Of a stretch of DNA of 18,636 bases, positions 13,551 through 18,636 are shown in pieces. How positions within the stretch are numbered: position 1 is the first letter of the stretch; the number at the start of each line of letters is the position of its first letter. This DNA comes from Nitrososphaeraceae archaeon. Lineage in GTDB: Archaea > Thermoproteota > Nitrososphaeria > Nitrososphaerales > Nitrososphaeraceae. The stretch lies in assembly GCA_025937665.1 (NCBI GenBank), contig JAICQW010000014.1, forward strand, positions 1 through 18,636, in the 5' to 3' direction. The translations under genes and the position numbers were made by a program. The notes under the pieces were generated by a model. The model was not told where the DNA came from, ran no database searches, and saw only the letters and a program-made list of their open reading frames with translations.

Positions 13551-13859
13551 TTACTTATCAGGTTCATATTCTGAATTGTGCGTCATGATGTTTTGAGGAT
13601 GTTTTCTTATTCTTTTAAGAAATTCCTCCTGACGAGTTATCAGATCATTTAACAGTTCAGTTCCCATAGCCGAGGTTCCTGGAAGATCTTGAATCTTGTT
13701 GATAATGTCTCTTGGTGCCAATTCATTTCTATTCTTTTGAAATAGATTGGGAGGAAGAATTTGGTATGGAGCTATTATTGGGGGCAAATAATTCATTGAG
13801 GAATTCAACCTATTCAGTCGCAAAAACCTGTTTACAAGGTTTCTTGAATCATAAGACAT
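13551..13859 (-). CDS. Hypothetical protein with Pro-rich segment
   Basis: 102 residues, no signal peptide or membrane span. Residues 1-22 are basic with repeated Asn-Arg (NLVNRFLRLNRLNS), residues 24-40 are Pro-rich (YLPPIIAPYQILPPNLF), and residues 48-90 look helical (APRDIINKIQDL, then TELLNDLITRQEEFLKRIRK). The end is polar. It could be a small cytoplasmic adaptor or structural peptide. I do not recognise it. A TATA box (CTTATACA) 26 bases upstream supports the ATG at 13859 and a leaderless mRNA. Confidence 0.6.
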   Translation of the reverse strand: MSYDSRNLVNRFLRLNRLNSSMNYLPPIIAPYQILPPNLFQKNRNELAPRDIINKIQDLPGTSAMGTELLNDLITRQEEFLKRIRKHPQNIMTHNSEYEPDK

Positions 13860-13880
13860 GCTTACACTTATTTCGATTGA

Positions 13881-13890
13881 TGTATAAGAG
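13881..13890 (-). promoter_or_regulatory. TATA box of the Pro-rich hypothetical gene
   Basis: Minus-strand CTCTTATACA is centred about 26 bases upstream of the ATG at 13859. Confidence 0.5.
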
Positions 13891-14014
13891 TTTAACTTGC
13901 CTATTTACCTGTCGTGCGCATATATGCAAATAAGATTGTGCTTGAAGGTTAAGGCTTTAATAAATTCCGAAAATTAGATATGGCTCACTAACATATTATT
14001 AAACAGAAAAGATT

Positions 14015-14167
14015 ATGTCAATGTGTATATGTGGCCACGATATAAAGTGGCATTGGATGGACATGCATCATCAAAGAAGATGTGTAAACCACATCTCAAA
14101 GTCAGATGCTTGTCCATGCATAAAGTATGTGGATGAAGAGAAGTTAAAGTCGACCACTGTGGATTAG
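14015..14167 (+). CDS. 50-residue Cys/His-rich, likely zinc-binding protein
   Basis: The ATG at 14015 opens 50 codons to TAG at 14167. The sequence begins MSMCICGHDIKWHW, continues MDMHHQRRCVNHIS, and has KSDACPCIKYVDEEKL. Potential ligands are Cys4, Cys6, His8, His13, His18, His19, Cys23, His26, Cys33 and Cys35: a C-x-C-G-H entry and a C-P-C exit, as in small zinc-finger proteins. An in-frame ATG at 14021 gives MCICGH and fits a TATA-like CATATTATT (13992-14000) about as well. It is cytoplasmic and unattached to any other domain. The density of Cys/His in correct spacing makes chance unlikely. Role unknown; DNA, RNA or protein binding are all possible. Confidence 0.65.
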   Translation: MSMCICGHDIKWHWMDMHHQRRCVNHISKSDACPCIKYVDEEKLKSTTVD

Positions 14168-14273
14168 CACTCTGGTCTTTCCATACATACTATTGTTTTT
14201 TATGCATTCAATTGTTGATTTTGAAGGATCGTAAACGAATTGTTGAATTTCGCTATTATAAAAAACGTGATAT

Positions 14274-14756
14274 TCAAGACCTAACAGCTTTCCACTCATT
14301 TAGGAAGTTTTCATATTGTATAGTTGCTGCCTTTACAACACCAAGCTGATACATTAATGCCAAATCATCACGAATGGCCCTATGCTCAATTATCTTTCCA
14401 TCACCAATTGTAAATATATGTACTGCTTGGTAAGATATTTTGTTCCCAGTTGGTGGAATGAACCCAAAAAAGCTACCTGTATGTTTACCTTTCACTGAAA
14501 CAGTTGAAATAACTCTTTCATTTGATGCTACACAATCTATCAGTTCGTATTGTAGATCAGAGAAAGCATTTCTTATGTTAACCACAGTGTCGATAAATTC
14601 CTCAGGTCCTCTCATTTTTGATCTAACGGGATCCATTTGTGATTCATGATTAAAGTAATTAGAACTTATGAAATCTGAAACTGTAGTAGTATCACCTGTA
14701 TTAAGAGCATCGATGACATTTCTAACTAGTTGGATATTATCTTCTGAGAGTATCAT
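14274..14756 (-). CDS. SnoaL-like ester cyclase-family protein
   Basis: 160 residues, the size of a single NTF2-fold SnoaL domain. It has the N-terminal helix NIQLVRNVIDALNTGDTTTV, Phe/Asn-His in YFNHESQ (His37), RGPEEFIDTVVNIRNAFSDL (49-68), the strand VSVKGKHTGSFFGFIPPTG (86-104) and the closing DGKIIEHRAIRDDLALMYQLG (119-139). His125 and Asp130/Asp131 occupy the positions of the usual polar pocket. SnoaL-like proteins include polyketide cyclases, but most members, probably including this one, act on unknown small molecules. It is a single gene with a TATA box 25 bases upstream. The family call is firm and the substrate is unknown. Confidence 0.85.
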   Translation of the reverse strand: MILSEDNIQLVRNVIDALNTGDTTTVSDFISSNYFNHESQMDPVRSKMRGPEEFIDTVVNIRNAFSDLQYELIDCVASNERVISTVSVKGKHTGSFFGFIPPTGNKISYQAVHIFTIGDGKIIEHRAIRDDLALMYQLGVVKAATIQYENFLNEWKAVRS

Positions 14757-14776
14757 ATGACAACAACTGCCATATG

Positions 14777-14785
14777 TTATTTATT
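14777..14785 (-). promoter_or_regulatory. TATA box of the SnoaL-like gene
   Basis: Minus-strand AATAAATAA is centred about 25 bases upstream of the ATG at 14756. Confidence 0.45.
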
Positions 14786-14862
14786 GTTTCCTAGAAAAAT
14801 AAGAAAATATGTAAAAAATGAAACCTAGTTAGAAAGAATATGATTCAATCTTGTGCTAAGAA

Positions 14863-14880
14863 ACATTCCGGAAGGAATGT
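14863..14880. repeat. Perfect 7-bp inverted repeat with 4-base loop
   Basis: ACATTCC and GGAATGT flank a GGAA loop. It lies between the winged-helix gene (stop at 14956) and the SnoaL-like gene (start at 14756), upstream of the latter's promoter. It may be an operator half-site pair or a transcript hairpin. Confidence 0.35.
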
Positions 14881-14955
14881 ACAGAATTAGTCATTATCTT
14901 TACAGTGTTGTATCTTTAAGAGGGAACATTATCAATAAGTTTGTTGAACTAAGCT

Positions 14956-15225
14956 TCAAATTGTTGTTGGATCTCTAATTTTTATCATTTGACTTAGCTC
15001 ATTCTGCAATTGTATGAATGTAAATCCACCGGGTGTTGTCTTGTACGTCCTATTGATTAGATCATATTCTAGCAATCCACGTTGAATCAAGATCTTTGAA
15101 TATTCCACAACTTGGGAATATGTGAGATAAGAACCAAACATTATTTTACTTCGTGTAATTCCTGCACCAGACCCAGTAACATCAAGAATTGATGCAAAAA
15201 TTTCTTCTCTACTTCGGTATCTCAT
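14956..15225 (-). CDS. Archaeal winged-helix transcription regulator
   Basis: 89 residues from the ATG at 15225 (MRYRSREEIFASIL). The frame also opens at an ATG at 15258 (MHINYKVL), but the TATA box at 15272-15280 predicts transcription from about 15250, which favours the inner start. The domain matches the small winged-helix group abundant in ammonia-oxidising archaea: RSREEIFASILDVTGSG, then GITRSKIMFGSYLTYSQVVEY (helix-turn-helix), KILIQRGLLEYDL, and the wing NRTYKTTPGGFTFIQL. A helical tail (QNELSQMIKI) probably dimerises. It is a likely DNA-binding regulator with an unknown regulon. The SnoaL-like gene and the hairpin downstream are candidate targets by proximity only. Confidence 0.82.
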   Translation of the reverse strand: MRYRSREEIFASILDVTGSGAGITRSKIMFGSYLTYSQVVEYSKILIQRGLLEYDLINRTYKTTPGGFTFIQLQNELSQMIKIRDPTTI

Positions 15226-15271
15226 TATACTAATTAGAACTTTATAATTAATATGCATTTAGAATTTCTTA

Positions 15272-15280
15272 AATATAAAT
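15272..15280 (-). promoter_or_regulatory. TATA box of the winged-helix gene
   Basis: Minus-strand ATTTATATT predicts a start of transcription near 15250, downstream of the outer ATG (15258) and upstream of the inner one (15225). Confidence 0.5.
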
Positions 15281-15326
15281 AGGCTTCATGCAGTCATTTT
15301 CCTACATAATAGTCGTGATTATTAAG

Positions 15327-15881
15327 TTAATGGAAAAATCTAAAGCTTCTATCATTCGTCTTTTCCAAAAAAGCGTCAATGTCTACAATAATATCATGCA
15401 AATTTCGCCTTTGGGAAATACTCTTTTCATTGCCGCATTCAGCAGTGTAGTTTACGTAATTTCCGGTAAGAGGCTCCTTAGTAACCACCCATATATTGTT
15501 TACATTTGGTTGAATTGTTGTAATTTTTTTTTGCTGATCTTCTGTTATTCCCTGAGAATCTTTTACAATCTGGATAATAATTGCCTTTTCAGGGAAATCT
15601 TTAAGGGTATGAAGATTAGGAATTACTACGTCTAAATTCATCCTTTCAATTGTAACTTTTCTAACGGAAGGCAAAGTACGCGTTGTTAGCATAAAATGCA
15701 GTAAGGCTTCGTAGAGAGAACCGACGTTTTCATCATTGAGATTTACTAGCCCATTAAACCGATCGATTATCATCTGGATGTATTGTTTTGATACCGTCAC
15801 ATTCAAAGTAATAGCAGTTTGGATTCTTTCTTTTCCAATCTCGTTAATAATGGAATAAAGTATGTTACCTATACCCTCCAT
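15327..15881 (-). CDS. Hypothetical cytoplasmic protein
   Basis: 184 residues, no membrane span or signal. The N-terminal half is helical (MEGIGNILYSIINEIGKERI, SKQYIQMIIDRFNGLVNL, SLYEALLHFMLTTR). The second half alternates strands and helices: VTIERMNLDVVIPNLHTL, then PEKAIIIQIVKD, then a polar stretch, NNIWVVTKEPL and LHDIIVDIDAFLEK. Strand-separated acidic and Lys residues (LDVVIP...AIIIQIVK) recall nuclease-like or Rossmann-like cores, but I cannot name a family. It is upstream of the winged-helix gene on the same strand with a 68-100 bp gap that contains that gene's own TATA box, so it is probably transcribed separately. Confidence 0.7.
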   Translation of the reverse strand: MEGIGNILYSIINEIGKERIQTAITLNVTVSKQYIQMIIDRFNGLVNLNDENVGSLYEALLHFMLTTRTLPSVRKVTIERMNLDVVIPNLHTLKDFPEKAIIIQIVKDSQGITEDQQKKITTIQPNVNNIWVVTKEPLTGNYVNYTAECGNEKSISQRRNLHDIIVDIDAFLEKTNDRSFRFFH

Positions 15882-16129
15882 ATTTCGCGCACTTTTACCC
15901 TATACGTTCTGCTATCGTCCGATTTAAATTGTTCTAATAGATCAAAAACTAAATATTTCAATTCGATAAAATATCTCTATTGACGAATGATTTGATAGTA
16001 TCATTCATTATTGTCAACTATGAGGGAAATACGAAATTTCTGAAAAATTAAAAGAGTAACCAAATTAATTCATGTGTGAATTTTTTTTCTTCGATCAGAA
16101 AATAAGGTAATCTTGACTACTATTTCTCT

Positions 16130-16636
16130 ATGTCGACAAGGAATATAGTGTACATAAGGGAGTTTGATAGATTTGATAAAATGGGAAACACGTTGTGTAG
16201 GAATACTGGTTGCCAAAATTTTATTAAATATCCTTTTAGAAAATATTGTTCAAAAGAATGTAGCAAACAATTTGAGAAATGGTACTACCATAATTTTTAC
16301 TGGGATAGAGTTCGTTCTGATATATTCAAAAGAGATAATTACACATGTCAAATATGCAAAAAGAATTATCCCTATTCTTACCGAAAAAAATTTGCCCGAT
16401 CACGTAGATTAGAATGCGATCACATAATTCCAAGGTCACTCTATAAAAAACTAGGATACAAATTCGATTCACTTGAAAATAAGGTAAAGACTATTACAGA
16501 GTTCCTGCATAACCCTAATAATCTCAGAACTTTATGTAGAGATTGTCATAAAGGGGTAACAAGGGAATTCCTACGCAGCAAACAGGATTGGAATATGCAA
16601 ACAGACAGGCAATTGATCATTCCAAGAGAAATTTAG
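16130..16636 (+). CDS. HNH endonuclease-like protein with N-terminal zinc module
   Basis: 168 residues. Residues 20-50 form a zinc module with Cys23, Cys28, Cys40 and Cys44 (CRNTGC, RKYCSKEC). Residues 60-145 are an HNH nuclease domain: RSDIFKRDNYTCQICKK with Cys73/Cys76, the catalytic ECDHIIPRS (Asp97-His98), NNLRTLC (Asn131, Cys136), and RDCHKG (Cys139, His140). The two C-x2-C pairs bind structural zinc and the His/Asn residues bind the catalytic metal. The fold cuts DNA. Stand-alone HNH proteins serve in restriction, homing or repair, and nothing here shows which. No methylase, intron or phage gene is adjacent. A weak TATA-like AAAATAAGG lies about 28 bases upstream. Confidence 0.88.
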   Translation: MSTRNIVYIREFDRFDKMGNTLCRNTGCQNFIKYPFRKYCSKECSKQFEKWYYHNFYWDRVRSDIFKRDNYTCQICKKNYPYSYRKKFARSRRLECDHIIPRSLYKKLGYKFDSLENKVKTITEFLHNPNNLRTLCRDCHKGVTREFLRSKQDWNMQTDRQLIIPREI

Positions 16637-16764
16637 TAGGCTTCTCTTCTATCTTTCTTTTCAATTACGTTACCAATTAATTCTACTTTCATCATAATTC
16701 ATTCTTGTATAGATAATGTTTCTGTACCATAGGACAATATTCCTTAAATATGTGAACACACGAA

Positions 16765-16968
16765 GTGAAGATATCAAAGTTATTTAAACTTTTATGCTCA
16801 TTGAGTTGTATGGTCTTAAGCACACTAGTCTATATCGCACTGATCATAATTGTGATCATCATCATTGTGGTCCTGCTCAGGTTCCTCTTCAATGCAATAT
16901 TCATCCTGCCAGTAACGTTAGAGCATGACTTGGTTGTAAAATACACAACTCCACTTCTCCCTACTTGA
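16765..16968 (+). CDS. Possible small single-span membrane protein
   Basis: A GTG at 16765 opens 67 codons. Residues 16-52 are intensely hydrophobic (VLSTLVYIALIIIVIIIIVV, then LLRFLFNAIFILP), followed by a polar tail. The start is uncertain; an ATG lies at residue 16. T-runs directly after the stop (16969-16990) fit plus-strand termination. Other frames of the same DNA are also open for 29-42 codons: an Asp/His-rich frame on the minus strand, and a Cys/His-rich one on the plus strand from the ATG at 16794. Asp/His codons opposite Ile/Val codons arise automatically, so the coding strand is not settled. Confidence 0.35.
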   Translation: MKISKLFKLLCSLSCMVLSTLVYIALIIIVIIIIVVLLRFLFNAIFILPVTLEHDLVVKYTTPLLPT

Positions 16969-16990
16969 TTTTTTTACACCACTTTTTTTT
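16969..16990 (+). terminator. Paired T-runs
   Basis: Seven T and then eight T on the plus strand lie directly after the stop at 16968. This is consistent with an archaeal oligo-T terminator for a plus-strand transcript. Confidence 0.35.
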
Positions 16991-17113
16991 AAATTATCGA
17001 CAACTTTAAATGAACATATAAACAATGTGAATGCTATGCAAGCTTATCTAGCTCCGGCATTTTAAAGCAGACTTAGCTACAATATCCCGTATAGACATGA
17101 GACAAATTGACAG

Positions 17114-17124
17114 TTTTTATATAA
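17114..17124 (+). promoter_or_regulatory. TATA box of the UBP zinc finger/winged-helix unit
   Basis: TTTTTATATAA is centred about 25 bases before the GTG at 17145 and 31 before the ATG at 17151. Either start gives a nearly leaderless mRNA. Confidence 0.55.
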
Positions 17125-17150
17125 TTTGACTCCTTATATTTAATGTGAAT

Positions 17151-17408
17151 ATGAAAAATAAATGCGAACATTTTGCTCAAGCAAGTGAAACCCCGGATCC
17201 AAAAACATCAGGATGCGAAGAATGTCAAGCGGAAGGTACTGATTGGGTTGCACTGCGTATGTGTTTAGTTTGTGGACATGTAGGATGTTGTGATTCGTCC
17301 GTCGGTCTTCATGCTACAAAGCACTACAAGGAAACTAACCACCCTGTAATGGTGGCTTTACCTAACAAGCAATGGAGATGGTGCTATGTCCATAAAGAAT
17401 ATTCTTAA
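17151..17408 (+). CDS. Free-standing UBP-type zinc-finger protein
   Basis: 85 residues from the ATG at 17151. A GTG two codons earlier (17145) is equally placed relative to the TATA box. The whole protein is one ZnF-UBP domain: CEH near the start, CEEC, the core WVALRMCLVCGHVGCCDSS, HATKHYKETNHPV, and the closing WRWCYVHKEY. This provides the Cys/His set for two to three zinc ions. In eukaryotic deubiquitinases this domain binds the C-terminal tail of ubiquitin. In archaea and bacteria the stand-alone form has no proven ligand. A winged-helix gene follows after only 12 bp, so the two are probably cotranscribed. The family call is firm and the function open. Confidence 0.88.
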   Translation: MKNKCEHFAQASETPDPKTSGCEECQAEGTDWVALRMCLVCGHVGCCDSSVGLHATKHYKETNHPVMVALPNKQWRWCYVHKEYS

Positions 17409-17420
17409 TTTTGAATAATC

Positions 17421-17666
17421 ATGTCTAATGAGGCCTTCGACAAGTTTCTCTTGAAACTTTTTGAAAAAACTGCAAATAAAGGACAAAAGTTCTTTTTCAG
17501 CAAATATGAAATCGGTAAAGAAATAGGACTATTCAATCCGATAGAAGTGGATCGAATTGTTGAGATCCTAAAAGGAGACGGATATGTATTAAATAGTGAA
17601 GTGGAAAATACAGAAATTAGAATTACCGATAAGGGAAAGGAAAGACTGGAAAATAATCAAATTTGA
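17421..17666 (+). CDS. Winged-helix DNA-binding protein
   Basis: 81 residues. The helical start AFDKFLLKLFEKTANKGQKF is followed by a helix-turn-helix (SKYEIGKEIGLFNPIEVDRI, VEILKGDGYVL) and a beta wing with a C-terminal helix (EIRITDKGKERLENNQ). The ITxKGxERL ending is typical of archaeal winged-helix proteins. It is probably a transcription regulator, or a protein using the fold for protein contacts. It lies 12 bp behind the UBP zinc-finger gene on the same strand with no promoter between, so the two form one unit. It is convergent with the nitroreductase gene, with 5 bp between the stops. Confidence 0.8.
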   Translation: MSNEAFDKFLLKLFEKTANKGQKFFFSKYEIGKEIGLFNPIEVDRIVEILKGDGYVLNSEVENTEIRITDKGKERLENNQI

Positions 17667-17671
17667 TTATG

Positions 17672-18265
17672 TTACTTGCGGTAGATTCCTTCCATAACAA
17701 TATCTTTCAAGGGTTTTCTATCAGTTAATTTTTCCTTTTCTTGAAGTTCAGGGGGAAGATTTTCCCTGGAGCCTTTTTTTCCAATCGCAATCATAGCCAT
17801 CACTTCAAAATGAATAGGTATTTCCAAGTCAATTCTAGCTTTATCATAGTCAAAACCCTGCATGCCGTGAGCAACAATCCCCCTAGAAAATGCTTCTAAT
17901 GCCAAATTCTCCCAAGCAGAACCTGTGTCGAATTGATGTGTTCTTGCAGGTTTTTCATTATATTCAAAGTTTTTTCTAGATATCACTACGACTAGTAACG
18001 CAGAGTTTTTAGCCCATGCCCTGTTGCCTTCAGCCAACAAATTAAATAATCTATCCCAATGTTCTGTATTTCTCTTGGCGTAGATAAATCTCCATGGCTG
18101 ATTATTATATGATGAAGGAGCCCATCTCGCAGCCTCAAAAAGAGACATGATTTCTTCATTATCAAGTTCTTCGAACGTCATTGACCTTGGTGACCACCTA
18201 TTAAGAATGAGAGGATTAATTTGATAAGTTGATTTTCTTGATCTCTCAGTTTCTGTTTCTCGCAT
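17672..18265 (-). CDS. Nitroreductase-family flavoprotein
   Basis: 197 residues, the normal length. Members bind FMN as dimers and reduce nitro compounds, quinones or other acceptors with NAD(P)H. Motifs are the FMN-phosphate region RWSPRSM (residues 23-29), AARWAPSSYNNQPWRF (45-60), a central helix after DTGSAWENLALEA (113-125), GIVAHGMQGFD (129-139) and the late strand VMAMIAIGKKG. The Lys/Glu-rich C-terminal stretch (PPELQEKEKLTDRKPL) is the usual lid-like tail. The true electron acceptor cannot be read from sequence; some relatives act in F420, iodotyrosine or cofactor chemistry. A TATA box 28 bases upstream supports the ATG at 18265 and a leaderless mRNA. Confidence 0.9.
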   Translation of the reverse strand: MRETETERSRKSTYQINPLILNRWSPRSMTFEELDNEEIMSLFEAARWAPSSYNNQPWRFIYAKRNTEHWDRLFNLLAEGNRAWAKNSALLVVVISRKNFEYNEKPARTHQFDTGSAWENLALEAFSRGIVAHGMQGFDYDKARIDLEIPIHFEVMAMIAIGKKGSRENLPPELQEKEKLTDRKPLKDIVMEGIYRK

Positions 18266-18289
18266 AGTTACATAAAACTGTACTTCATC

Positions 18290-18298
18290 CTTTATAAG
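18290..18298 (-). promoter_or_regulatory. TATA box of the nitroreductase gene
   Basis: Minus-strand CTTATAAAG is centred about 28 bases upstream of the ATG at 18265. Confidence 0.5.
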
Positions 18299-18394
18299 AA
18301 AGGCTCCATTCCATGCTAGTCAGTTTCAGTAAATAAATTGTACAAATCGAAAATTCAACATTTCATCACATATTTCATCTGAACTAATATTCAA

Positions 18395-18403
18395 TTTAAT
18401 AAG
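18395..18403 (+). promoter_or_regulatory. TATA box of the right-edge gene
   Basis: TTTAATAAG is centred 28 bases before the TTG at 18427, supporting that unusual start. Confidence 0.4.
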
Positions 18404-18426
18404 CATGATAGTAACTTCTATAGATC

Positions 18427-18636
18427 TTGAATGAATCTATATTGAAGTTGCAAGAGCTGCTGGATAAAGACTGTAGGATAGAAAAGATATATCCTAGTGT
18501 ACCTGGTTCAGATGCAGAAATTAACATAGTAACGGTTGAGGTAAGATGTCCCGATAAGAATATTCACAAGATTAGAGCTTACAGAGAAGAAGCTACGAAT
18601 TTAAGAGAATTTATACGAACCAAAAATTTGGATACC
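18427..18636 (+). CDS. 5' part of an uncharacterised gene, cut by window edge
   Basis: 70 codons are open from a TTG at 18427 to the right edge; TAG at 18421 closes the frame upstream and no ATG is available. The visible part looks coding. It has helix LNESILKLQELLDKDC, then IEKIYPSVPGSDAEINIVTV, then the strand VEVRCPDKNIHKI, then the charged helix RAYREEATNLREFIRTKN. There is no signal peptide. The TATA box spacing fits a leaderless mRNA starting at this TTG. I recognise no family from this fragment, and the remainder lies beyond the window. Confidence 0.55.
   Translation, partial: MNESILKLQELLDKDCRIEKIYPSVPGSDAEINIVTVEVRCPDKNIHKIRAYREEATNLREFIRTKNLDT

Noticed and set aside
15288..15635. 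Plus-strand open frame of 115 codons
   Set aside because: It overlaps a minus-strand gene with better coding composition, and its own sequence is Ile/Phe/Asn-rich without motifs.
16130..16636. HNH gene as part of a group II intron or phage
   Set aside because: No reverse transcriptase, integrase, terminase or intron ends are visible around it.

Overview
The window looks like the chromosome of an ammonia-oxidising archaeon of the Nitrososphaeria (Thaumarchaeota), most plausibly a soil lineage such as Nitrososphaera or 'Ca. Nitrosocosmicus'. This is an inference. It rests on AT-rich DNA, widely spaced single genes, TATA boxes 24-28 bases upstream of start codons (leaderless mRNAs, including two TTG starts), urease maturation genes with a nickel permease, small winged-helix proteins of archaeal type, a PsbP-like secreted protein and many exported Asn/Ser/Thr-rich proteins. 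No rRNA, tRNA, transposase, CRISPR array or phage module was recognised.

Layout. Bases 1-2048 (minus) hold a large exported protein of about fourteen ~47-residue Cys/Asn/Gln repeats. It runs off the left edge, so its C-terminus is unseen. A small exported protein with an RTX-like tail (2390-2911, plus) is divergent from it. Bases 2959-3344 hold short open frames that look like gene debris. Bases 3387-6309 (minus) are the urease accessory cluster, transcribed ureE-ureF-ureG-ureD, with a possible small ORF between ureG and ureD and another just before ureE. A NiCoT nickel/cobalt permease (plus) is divergent from ureE, so nickel uptake and nickel insertion sit together. The structural genes ureA/B/C are not in the window.

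Bases 7600-10560 (minus) carry two exported proteins, one acidic and built on a 27-bp tandem repeat, and a polytopic membrane protein with a cytoplasmic tail. Bases 10848-13000 hold a VOC/glyoxalase-family gene broken by three frame changes, a small Cys-containing protein, a PsbP-like exported protein, and a convergent four-helix membrane protein made of two copies of one unit, whose promoter carries a 14-bp perfect palindrome. Bases 13100-16000 hold a helix-hairpin-helix mini-protein, a 50-residue Cys/His protein, a SnoaL-like protein, a winged-helix regulator and uncharacterised proteins. Bases 16100-18636 hold an HNH endonuclease-like protein with two zinc modules, a two-gene unit of a UBP-type zinc finger plus a winged-helix protein, a nitroreductase, and the start of a gene cut by the right edge.

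The only clear multi-gene pathway is urease maturation: UreE and the permease supply nickel, and UreG (GTPase), UreF and UreD deliver it to apo-urease. The most unusual item is the repeat protein at the left edge, whose half-repeats each carry an N-x-A-x(2-4)-Q core reminiscent of curlin-type beta-solenoids.
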